11,393 bases of DNA from an uncultured Porphyromonadaceae bacterium (GTDB lineage Bacteria > Bacteroidota > Bacteroidia > Bacteroidales > Muribaculaceae). The number at the start of each line of letters is the position of its first letter. The first letter of the stretch is position 1. Of the stretch, positions 1-5,805 are shown piece by piece. The notes beneath the pieces are model-generated. The model did not search any database, was not told the origin of the DNA, and saw only the letters and a program-made list of their open reading frames with translations. The position numbers were made by a program, and so were the translations under genes. The stretch is from NCBI GenBank assembly GCA_947174225.1, contig CAMWIF010000041.1, forward strand, positions 1 to 11,393, given 5' to 3'.

Positions 1-21
1 GTAGGTAATCGCCCCCTTAGA

Positions 22-56
22 AAGAGCCGGATCATTTGACCCGGCTCTTCTTTTTG
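22..56 (+). terminator. Intrinsic terminator of an upstream plus-strand gene
   Basis: A 9-bp perfect stem pairs 22-30 (AAGAGCCGG) with 41-49 (CCGGCTCTT). It can be extended inward by T32-A39 and C33-G38 across one mismatch, and it is followed by CTTTTTG at 50-56. The T-tract lies on the plus-strand side, so it most likely ends a transcript entering from the left of the window. Bases 1-21 show stop codons in two plus frames (TAG at 2-4, TAA at 6-8) and may hold the very end of that gene, but this cannot be shown. Confidence 0.75.
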
Positions 57-85
57 TGATAAGAATTGGTCTTCAGATTAAGTAT

Positions 86-109
86 GAGCCGGATCAGAAG
101 GTCCGGCTC
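86..109 (-). terminator. Hairpin just downstream of the AraC gene, possible terminator
   Basis: An 8-bp perfect stem pairs 86-93 (GAGCCGGA) with 102-109 (TCCGGCTC) around an 8-base loop. It starts 10 bases past the stop codon of the minus-strand AraC gene, the right place to end that transcript. The tract after it on the minus strand (ATACTTAATC) is poor in T, so termination efficiency is uncertain. The arms are nearly the same as those of the terminator at 22-56. Confidence 0.45.
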
Positions 110-119
110 GCTATTATCT

Positions 120-1013
120 TCAAGTGTTTTGTTTGCGATAAGTAGTAGGCGACATACTCGTATGGTGTTTGAAATATTTTCCGAAGAAAGATTGATTGGC
201 GAAATTGAGATATACCGCTATTTCCTGGATGGTCATATCTGTAGTCTTTAACAACACTTTTGCCTCCATTATCACATAATTTTCAATCCAATCGCTGGCT
301 GTGCGTCCGGATATTTCTTTTACAACTGAAGATAGGTGCTTTGGCGTAATGTATAATTTATGCGCGTAAAAGGACACTTGCCGTTCTGTGCGGAAATGCT
401 CACTTACCGTCAAAATGAACTTTGCCATGATCTCCTCTTTACGTGTGCGTTGTGGTTCAATTTCTGTATGGTTTTGAAGGTTAATATCCATCATCTCATA
501 CAAGGCTGCCTGAAGCATACACAGCACCTTTTGTTTTAGAAACGGTGTCTTATTTCCACGCAGCTTCTTACGCAGTAAATCATAGAAGGTTTTAATGCTT
601 GCTGCATCTGTGTCGGAAAGATAACTTACCGGTTCGGTGCGATGGTACATAAGCAAGGGAAGAATATCGGTGAGTTTAGGCAACACATCCTCTACCACAT
701 GACTTGAACACGCTACTGCGGAGCACTGGAAATCGTCGGAATAATTGGATAAGTAAATATAATTTTTCGGTTGAATTACGATTAAAGTATTTTTAGAAAT
801 ATCATATTCTCTCAAGTCAATGCCTATTTTCCCTGATCCTGCCGTGCATAATACAATTAGCAGCGCATCTATTCTGAGAGGGAATATCTCTTCAGCTACA
901 AATTTTATTTCATGGTCGAAAACCAGAATGTCTTCATCGAGTTTATCACTGTTGACATTTTTAGCAATCTGGCTTAAGGTAGTAAAGGTGCCGGATTTGG
1001 GAAATGGGTTCAT
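120..1013 (-). CDS. AraC-family transcriptional regulator
   Basis: A 297-residue DNA-binding regulator with the usual AraC layout and length. Residues 30-125 look like the effector-sensing, cupin-like N-terminal domain, followed by a helical linker (about 135-190). The C-terminal domain (about 193-294) has the two AraC helix-turn-helix units: the first near 212-236 (SFYAHKLYITPKHLSSVVKE), and the second near 261-293 with the family pattern IQEIAVYLNFANQSFFGKYFK, then S-P-x-x-Y-R at 288-293. There is no signal peptide or membrane segment, so it acts in the cytoplasm. The ATG start at 1011-1013 lies 22 bases downstream of a Bacteroidota-type -7 box; no clear Shine-Dalgarno sequence is seen. The ligand and targets are unknown: no adjacent enzyme or efflux gene suggests a regulon, although the gene to the left is outside the window. 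The family call is secure; the function is not. Confidence 0.93.
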   Translation of the reverse strand: MNPFPKSGTFTTLSQIAKNVNSDKLDEDILVFDHEIKFVAEEIFPLRIDALLIVLCTAGSGKIGIDLREYDISKNTLIVIQPKNYIYLSNYSDDFQCSAVACSSHVVEDVLPKLTDILPLLMYHRTEPVSYLSDTDAASIKTFYDLLRKKLRGNKTPFLKQKVLCMLQAALYEMMDINLQNHTEIEPQRTRKEEIMAKFILTVSEHFRTERQVSFYAHKLYITPKHLSSVVKEISGRTASDWIENYVIMEAKVLLKTTDMTIQEIAVYLNFANQSFFGKYFKHHTSMSPTTYRKQNT

Positions 1014-1035
1014 AGGTTAAAATTCTTGGGTATTG

Positions 1036-1067
1036 CGAAATTAGCAAAAATTTCATAATTAATCAAG
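1036..1067 (-). promoter_or_regulatory. Candidate Bacteroidota promoter for the AraC gene
   Basis: On the minus strand, TAATTTCG (1036-1043) matches the Bacteroidota -7 consensus TAnnTTTG at all fixed positions but one. A CTTG/TTG element (1064-1067) lies 20 bases upstream, close to the expected -33 position. The box sits between the stop of the glycosyltransferase gene and the AraC start, suggesting that the regulator is transcribed on its own. Confidence 0.5.
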
Positions 1068-1091
1068 TAATGCAAGGAAAAGGTCCTTTAA

Positions 1092-1838
1092 TTATATAGA
1101 CTTTCTTTTTATGGCTCTCTGCACAAAGGAGAGATGCCTGCCGATGGTCTTAGCCACGCCGTAATGCCTGCACATAATTTTAAAACGTTCCATAAGCGAC
1201 TTCCACTTATTCTTGTCAGTAGTGCCGTCTGCCAAATAGTCTATAGCTATAATGTTAAGATTTACACACCGGTCCGGTTGAGTGTTCTGTATACACTTCA
1301 CTGTCCAGTCATAGTCAGCTGAGAAGCGATAGCGTGTGTCATACATCGGTGTCAGGTCTTTTTTTACCATAAAAGCCTGATGGCACACCAACATACCCTT
1401 AGAGAAAGATTGAAAGGTGAGCTGTCCGGGTGCAGAAAGATGTCGTGGAGCTATTACCTTACGCGAGTCATCTACTATCACCGTATCGGCATATATGATG
1501 TCGGCATTTGCTTTACAAGCTTCGGCATATTTCAGCAGTACATCGGCACTGTGGAACGCATCGCCGGCATTCAGAAACACCACATATTTCCCCCGTGCAT
1601 TCTTTAAGCCTTTATTCATGGCATCATAAAGTCCCTTATCCGGTTCGCTGATAATTCTAAGTTGCGGTGTACCTAATTGACGTGCCACCTCCAGCGTATT
1701 GTCTGAGGAAGCTCCATCAATTATGAGATGCTCGAAGTCTTTCCAAGTCTGTTGTGCCACTGATTGCATTGTCGGGGGCAGCTCCTTGGCAGCGTTATAT
1801 GTTATGGTGACAATTGATATTAGGGGTTGTTGTGTCAT
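1092..1838 (-). CDS. Family 2 glycosyltransferase, WcaE-like
   Basis: A 248-residue GT-A-fold glycosyltransferase that would transfer a sugar from a nucleotide-sugar donor during surface polysaccharide or lipopolysaccharide synthesis at the cytoplasmic face of the inner membrane. The N-terminus (ISIVTITYNAAKEL, 7-20) and DGASSDNT (41-48) form the nucleotide-binding region. EPDKGLYDAMNKGL (65-78) and FLNAGD (88-93) are hallmarks of the WcaE-like subgroup, with N-x-G-D where many GT2 enzymes have a DxD triad. SADYDW (173-178) probably supplies the catalytic acidic residues. No membrane helix is visible. It stands alone: the polysaccharide genes at 7933-11381 are on the far side of unrelated genes. 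A near-perfect promoter box lies upstream. Donor and acceptor sugars cannot be told from sequence. Confidence 0.92.
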   Translation of the reverse strand: MTQQPLISIVTITYNAAKELPPTMQSVAQQTWKDFEHLIIDGASSDNTLEVARQLGTPQLRIISEPDKGLYDAMNKGLKNARGKYVVFLNAGDAFHSADVLLKYAEACKANADIIYADTVIVDDSRKVIAPRHLSAPGQLTFQSFSKGMLVCHQAFMVKKDLTPMYDTRYRFSADYDWTVKCIQNTQPDRCVNLNIIAIDYLADGTTDKNKWKSLMERFKIMCRHYGVAKTIGRHLSFVQRAIKRKSI

Positions 1839-1884
1839 ATGTAAATAAATTAAACGGTAAAATAGACTGAAGGAAACCTTTTTG

Positions 1885-1892
1885 CAAAGTTA
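1885..1892 (-). promoter_or_regulatory. Promoter -7 box for the GT2 gene
   Basis: TAACTTTG on the minus strand is a full match to the Bacteroidota -7 consensus TAnnTTTG, 46 bases upstream of the glycosyltransferase ATG (1836-1838). The -33 element is weak: only a TTCG-like sequence lies about 19 bases further upstream. Confidence 0.6.
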
Positions 1893-2154
1893 GTGAAAAG
1901 GTATGTATAAACGAAATATATTGACCTTGCTTCTCCATAATCAGAATATCATATAGGTATAAGTATAGTTGATTTATTGTTGTTATGGAGCGATAGTGAG
2001 CCATTAGATAAACCAGAGTAAGGCTGAGATACGGTCTGAGAGTGTGGGGAGCCAAGTAACGGGTTTATTATTTAGATTGATTTTAAATAACTGATATTCA
2101 TAATGAACTTAATTTAGAATGAGTATAAATTAAGGCACAATGCTGAGATTTTAG

Positions 2155-2185
2155 TTGGTAAAAAGAAAGGTAAGTTCTAAATTTG
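2155..2185 (+). promoter_or_regulatory. Promoter for the ferredoxin gene
   Basis: TAAATTTG at 2178-2185 is a full match to the Bacteroidota -7 consensus TAnnTTTG. TTGG at 2155-2158, exactly 19 bases upstream, fits the -33 position. Transcription would start near 2190, giving a leader of about 48 bases before the ATG at 2239. Confidence 0.65.
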
Positions 2186-2238
2186 CAGAGTTAAAAAGAA
2201 ATCAAATTAAATTTTCATTAACCTAATATTTTATAACT

Positions 2239-2406
2239 ATGGCATACGTAATTGGCGACAACTGTATCGCATGCGGCACTTGCATGTCGGTTTGCCCTGT
2301 AGACGCAATCTCAGAAGGTGATATCTATCACATCGATCCCGATACCTGCATCAGCTGCGGAAGCTGCGCACAGGTTTGTCCTAACGACGCTATCAGCGAG
2401 GGTTAA
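2239..2406 (+). CDS. Small 2x[4Fe-4S] ferredoxin
   Basis: A complete 55-residue gene, starting MAYVIGDNC and ending NDAISEG before TAA at 2404-2406. It has two classical cluster-binding motifs, C-x2-C-x2-C-x3-C, at Cys 9, 12, 15, 19 and Cys 37, 40, 43, 47. Each is followed by the usual P and a D-A-I-S-E-G tail, showing the internal duplication of clostridial-type bacterial ferredoxins. It would be a low-potential cytoplasmic electron carrier for enzymes such as pyruvate:ferredoxin oxidoreductase or hydrogenases in an anaerobe; the partner is inferred, not seen. It is a single-gene unit with its own promoter and a strong terminator. Six of its seven Ile codons are ATC and six of its eight Cys codons are TGC, which hints at high expression. 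No Shine-Dalgarno sequence is visible; the region before ATG is A/T-rich. Confidence 0.96.
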   Translation: MAYVIGDNCIACGTCMSVCPVDAISEGDIYHIDPDTCISCGSCAQVCPNDAISEG

Positions 2407-2444
2407 TTTCTACCTCTCTGGAAGTAAAGGAAAAAAATTCCTAA

Positions 2445-2482
2445 GAAAAATTTGGCTGCCTTAATCAAGGTAGCCATTTTTT
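2445..2482 (+). terminator. Intrinsic terminator after the ferredoxin gene
   Basis: The stem pairs 2454-2462 (GGCTGCCTT) with 2467-2475 (AAGGTAGCC), with one G-U pair and a four-base AATC loop, followed by ATTTTTTATTT. It lies about 48 bases past the ferredoxin stop. The A-run before the stem (2445-2450) could give a weak T-tract in the opposite direction, but no minus-strand gene needs it. Confidence 0.88.
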
Positions 2483-2517
2483 ATTTGTATTCTTATGTTA
2501 CTCTGACAGCTTTTTAC

Positions 2518-2525
2518 TAATTTTG
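2518..2525 (+). promoter_or_regulatory. Candidate -7 box for the dut operon
   Basis: TAATTTTG is a full match to the Bacteroidota -7 consensus TAnnTTTG. It lies about 35 bases past the ferredoxin terminator and 91 bases before the dut ATG. No good -33 TTTG lies at the right spacing, so strength is uncertain. The resulting leader of about 85 bases is A/T-rich and contains only a weak 6-bp stem (2539-2544 with 2556-2561). Confidence 0.5.
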
Positions 2526-2616
2526 CAGTTTAATTGGCTGATTTTTGAGGTGGGTAAATCAACTTTTATCCTGCATAAACAGTTAGTAATATGTAATAAC
2601 TTATAAAAATTAAGAA

Positions 2617-3063
2617 ATGGATAGAGTAAAAATCAAGGTTATAAATAAAAGTCATCATCCTCTTCCTGCCTACTCCACATTTGAGGCTGCCGGAATGGAT
2701 GTAAGAGCCTATTTGCCTGAAGGCTCCGTCACTCTCAAACCGATGCAACGCGCCTTAATCCCCACCGGATTGTTCATACAGCTTCCGCAAGGATACGAGT
2801 GCCAGATACGTCCACGCTCAGGACTCGCTTTGAACTATGGCATTACTATCGCCAATTCCCCCGGCACAGTGGATGCCGACTATAGAGGTGAAGTGGGTAT
2901 AATCCTGATAAATCTGGGAGAGAATGACTTTGTAGTGAACGATGGGGAAAGAATATGCCAGATGGTAATCAAACAATATTCTCACGTGACTTGGGAGGAA
3001 GTGAAGGAACTCGACCGCACCAAACGTGAAGATGGACGTTTCGGCCATACGGGGTTATCCTGA
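2617..3063 (+). CDS. dut: Deoxyuridine 5'-triphosphate nucleotidohydrolase (dUTPase)
   Basis: It hydrolyses dUTP to dUMP and pyrophosphate, keeping uracil out of DNA and feeding dTMP synthesis. The 148-residue length is typical of the homotrimeric family. All five conserved motifs are present in order: I AGMDVRA (25-31), II RPRSGLA (65-71), III GTVDADYRGEVG (83-94) with the substrate-binding Asp and Tyr, IV GERICQMVI (110-118), and V in the C-terminal arm, REDGRFGHTG (137-146), with the Phe that stacks on uracil. Motif V reads DGRFGHTG rather than the common GGFGSTG, a mild variation unlikely to abolish activity. ATG at 2617 is the natural start; no Shine-Dalgarno sequence is visible. It is the first gene of the probable envelope operon, with a 57-base gap to the next gene and no terminator between. 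Confidence 0.97.
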   Translation: MDRVKIKVINKSHHPLPAYSTFEAAGMDVRAYLPEGSVTLKPMQRALIPTGLFIQLPQGYECQIRPRSGLALNYGITIANSPGTVDADYRGEVGIILINLGENDFVVNDGERICQMVIKQYSHVTWEEVKELDRTKREDGRFGHTGLS

Positions 3064-3120
3064 TTTAGTTCGGATAATCATCACCACTGATATAAACCAC
3101 GTTTATTAGAACTTATTACG

Positions 3121-4920
3121 TTGAAAACATCCCCTCTTTTCATTTTGGTTGCCTGTGTGGCTCTTGTCTCCGGAATGGTAGGCTATGCCTCACCACGCTC
3201 TACCGACCGACAGAAAGCCCGCTATTATTATCTCGAAGGAGCACGCTGCCAGGCAATGAACCAGATGCCGGAAGCATACGAATACTATAAAAAGGCTTAT
3301 TTTACCGATCCTACATATGAAGAGGCTGCCTCGGCTTATGGAATGAATCGCCTTTTGGTGCCGACGGATTCTATGCAGTCTCAGGGAGAGTTGCTCAAGT
3401 CGCTTTCGCTGATGAGACCATATGTAGATTTATATCCGGCAGATATGTCGGAAGCCCGTTCATATGCCTATATCGCCGGACGGTTGGACACCGTTTCTGA
3501 GGCAATAAGAGTATATGAGCGTCTTGATTCATTGCGTCCGTCGGTTACGACTACCCTGTTGCAGCTTGCGGATGCCTATATGATGGACAGTCAGGAAGAC
3601 AAAGCCATTTCCGCTCTTAACCGTTTTGAGAATATTGAGGGGAAGTCTCCGCAATTGTCGCTGAAGAAAATGTCGGTTATGCTTGCTAAGGGCGACACAC
3701 TGGCAGCTGTAAAGGAAGCAGACGATTTGATAGCCTCAAATCCCCGCGACTCATATTATTACATACTAAAGGGAAATCTCTATGAGGTAATTGGTGAGAA
3801 TGATTCAGTATTGTCTTCTTACCTGAGGGCTGAGGAATTAAATCCGGATAACGGGGGTGCCAAACTCTCTCTTGCCACATATTACAAGAGCATAGGCGAC
3901 AGTGTCGGATATGATCAGAAAGTATATGAGGCGCTTCTGTCGGAAGATTTCGAGATGGAGGATAAGCTTTCGCTGCTGAGCGAATATCTTCAGACTCTTC
4001 TTGACGATGACAGCGACACTGCACGTGGCGATCATCTTTTTGAGGTTATTATGGAGCAGTATCCGCACGAGCCAAGTGTGCTCGACCTGGCAGCCCGTTA
4101 CAGCAGTGCGAAGGGAGATTATGAGGAGGCAATAAAGCAGATTGGATATGCCATTGACCTCAATCCTGCGAATCCTATGTATTGGCAGCAGCTTATGAGT
4201 TATCAGATTGCCGCTGAAAAGGGCAAAGAAGCTATGGAAACCTTTGACCGTGCTGCCTCCCATATTGCCATTAGCGATCAACTGCGTCTTATGTATGGCT
4301 CGGCTGCCACAATGGCTAAAGAGTATGCAGAGGCTGAAAGGATATTCGGCGACCTGATACATTATTATGTGCCGGATCTGCCGATCAGCGAGACAATAAC
4401 CGATGACAGTGCCATTAAAGGACTTAAATATGATGACCTCACACGGCTAAGCTCAATCTACAGTATGCTCGGTGATATGTATTACGGAGCCAAGGAGCTT
4501 GAAAAGGCTTATAGCGCCTACGACAATTCACTCCTGTTTAATCCGGGCAATCCGCTCTCTCTTAACAATTATGCCTATTTTTTAAGCGAGAATAACGGCG
4601 ATCTTGACAGAGCCGAGTCGATGGCGCGTCAGGCAATTGAGCTTGACCCCGACAACGATACGTACCTCGACACGATGGCTTGGGTGCTTTTCAAGCGCAA
4701 AGAATATAAAGAAGCACTTGAATTTCAGAAAAAAGCCATTGAGATTGCTGAGCAGAAAGGTGAGCCGGCAGCCGAATTCTACAACCATCTCGGTGATATA
4801 CTTTTTATGAACCATAATCCCGAAGAAGCATTGGAGAATTGGAAAAAGGCTTTGCAAATGGAGCCTGACAACGCATTGCTGAAGAAGAAGGTGAGCCATA
4901 AGACATTCTTCTTTGAATAA
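3121..4920 (+). CDS. Exported TPR-repeat protein (TTG start)
   Basis: A 599-residue protein made mostly of tetratricopeptide repeats, helical-hairpin scaffolds for protein-protein contacts. The N-terminus MKTSPLFILVACVALVSGM is a signal peptide, probably cleaved after GYA near 23. A lipobox reading at LVAC (Cys 12) is possible but would leave a very short signal. TPR-like units are visible near 35-68, 145-170, 212-245, 320-350, 442-475, 478-511, 513-546 and 552-585; the last four form a regular array with the family G/A-Y-A and N-P/D-P pattern. The start is TTG at 3121. A stop at 3088-3090 and the lack of an upstream in-frame ATG exclude a longer ATG start, and the first internal ATG (Met 19) would destroy the signal peptide. 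It probably acts as a scaffold in the periplasm or at the outer membrane with the DUF4292-type and EnvC-like proteins encoded next; this partnership is inferred from context. Confidence 0.93.
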   Translation: MKTSPLFILVACVALVSGMVGYASPRSTDRQKARYYYLEGARCQAMNQMPEAYEYYKKAYFTDPTYEEAASAYGMNRLLVPTDSMQSQGELLKSLSLMRPYVDLYPADMSEARSYAYIAGRLDTVSEAIRVYERLDSLRPSVTTTLLQLADAYMMDSQEDKAISALNRFENIEGKSPQLSLKKMSVMLAKGDTLAAVKEADDLIASNPRDSYYYILKGNLYEVIGENDSVLSSYLRAEELNPDNGGAKLSLATYYKSIGDSVGYDQKVYEALLSEDFEMEDKLSLLSEYLQTLLDDDSDTARGDHLFEVIMEQYPHEPSVLDLAARYSSAKGDYEEAIKQIGYAIDLNPANPMYWQQLMSYQIAAEKGKEAMETFDRAASHIAISDQLRLMYGSAATMAKEYAEAERIFGDLIHYYVPDLPISETITDDSAIKGLKYDDLTRLSSIYSMLGDMYYGAKELEKAYSAYDNSLLFNPGNPLSLNNYAYFLSENNGDLDRAESMARQAIELDPDNDTYLDTMAWVLFKRKEYKEALEFQKKAIEIAEQKGEPAAEFYNHLGDILFMNHNPEEALENWKKALQMEPDNALLKKKVSHKTFFFE

Positions 4921-4953
4921 GGCTATATATGACAGTAAGAGGAGAGATATGAG

Positions 4954-5805
4954 ATGGGTTTTGGAATCTTAATGAATAAAGTGGGAATAAAGAAAGTGAA
5001 ACAGGTAAAGATATGGCTTAGCAGGGTTATGGTGCTCCTGACAGCGATGTTTATAGGCACCTCAATCAATGTGAAGGCGCAAGTGCCGATAGACCCTGTG
5101 GCGAAACACACTGTGGTGGATTCTATAGTCGCACCCTGGACAGATTGGGATGAGGTGTCGCTCAACGGTAAGTTGAAGATGGCAGGGCTGCCCGTGAGTC
5201 CGAGTGTGAAAATCTTTATGCAGCGTGACAGGGCTATCTTTATTTCTTTGAGAGCCCCTTTTGTAGGTGAGGTTGGCAGGGCTGAGATCACCGACAGCAC
5301 CGTACTAATGGTCAATAAGATGAAGAAGGTTTATATGGAGGAATCTCTTGAAAAAGTATTCTCATTCTATCCGGGATCACTTTATGACCTTCAGAACTTG
5401 ATATTGGGGAGGGTGGCGCTTCCCGGTCTTGGCATCCTTTCCCACGAGGTAGAAGATTCCGTAGATATTTACGCAGAGGAAGATGGCACTTTTTCACTTG
5501 TAGTGGCAGAAGAGGCGGAGATTCCGGGCATCAATTACGGCTACGTCTTCGACAGTGGTTTTTGGCCTGTGGCGTTGTTGGTGCTTCCGCAGCAGACCCC
5601 GGATGTCTCCGTGACGTTGGGATATGAATATTATGAGAACGGCTACGATATGACAGTGTTCTATCGCTCTGATACAACGAATTATCAAGCTACCCTTGAG
5701 CTTGATGAGCCGGATTGGAATGGTCGGGCTTTTGATCGTCTGTCAATAAGCTCTAAATATAGGAAAGTGGATTTGAAAGAATTTATGAACTCATTGCTAA
5801 GATGA
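4954..5805 (+). CDS. DUF4292-type LolA/LolB-like exported protein
   Basis: A 283-residue envelope protein. A basic n-region (MNKVGIKKVKQVK from Met 7) precedes a hydrophobic core (about 25-39) and a likely signal peptidase I site after VKA (41-42). No lipobox Cys is seen, although related proteins are often lipoproteins. The mature part alternates short beta strands: VSLNGKLKMAGLPVSPSVKIFM (68-89) then DRAIFISLRAPFVGEVGRAEIT (92-113), the pattern of the DUF4292 family, which resembles the half-barrel fold of the LolA/LolB lipoprotein carriers. The C-terminus (SSKYRKVDLKEFMNSLLR) also fits that family. The start is uncertain: ATG at 4954 has GGAG at 4941-4944 upstream, but ATG at 4972 (Met 7) gives a more usual signal peptide. 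The gene lies 33 bases after the TPR gene, and its stop overlaps the next start (ATGA). A role in handling lipids or lipoproteins is inference. Confidence 0.87.
   Translation: MGFGILMNKVGIKKVKQVKIWLSRVMVLLTAMFIGTSINVKAQVPIDPVAKHTVVDSIVAPWTDWDEVSLNGKLKMAGLPVSPSVKIFMQRDRAIFISLRAPFVGEVGRAEITDSTVLMVNKMKKVYMEESLEKVFSFYPGSLYDLQNLILGRVALPGLGILSHEVEDSVDIYAEEDGTFSLVVAEEAEIPGINYGYVFDSGFWPVALLVLPQQTPDVSVTLGYEYYENGYDMTVFYRSDTTNYQATLELDEPDWNGRAFDRLSISSKYRKVDLKEFMNSLLR

Larger units (their letters stand above)
1839..2238. other. 400-base A/T-rich intergenic region between divergent genes
   Basis: This gap separates the minus-strand glycosyltransferase from the plus-strand ferredoxin. It holds one candidate promoter near each end (1885-1892 minus, 2155-2185 plus). 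The central part, about 1910-2150, has no convincing gene, RNA family or long inverted repeat that I could recognise. An open frame of 86 codons on the minus strand (1795-2055) runs across the glycosyltransferase start and its promoter box and is treated as chance. Confidence 0.6.

Noticed and set aside
1079..1090. Near-palindrome AAAGGTCCTTT between the GT2 and AraC genes.
   Set aside because: The stem leaves a loop too small for a stable hairpin and has no T-tract, so it is not supported as a terminator; operator function is possible but unsupported.
1795..2055. Open frame of 86 codons on the minus strand overlapping the GT2 start.
   Set aside because: It runs through the best promoter box (1885-1892) and into the GT2 gene in another frame, with no recognisable domain.
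2020..2060. Sequence GGCTGAGATACGG resembling part of a thiamine pyrophosphate riboswitch.
   Set aside because: The other conserved element (ACCTGATCTGG-like) and the expected stems are missing, and no thiamine gene follows.
2591..2596. ATGTAA start-stop in the dut leader.
   Set aside because: A minimal start-stop pair in A/T-rich sequence with no ribosome-binding site; expected by chance.
3838..4362. Open frame of 174 codons on the minus strand inside the TPR gene.
   Set aside because: Antisense shadow of a strong coding region with signal peptide and TPR repeats; no domain is recognisable in it.
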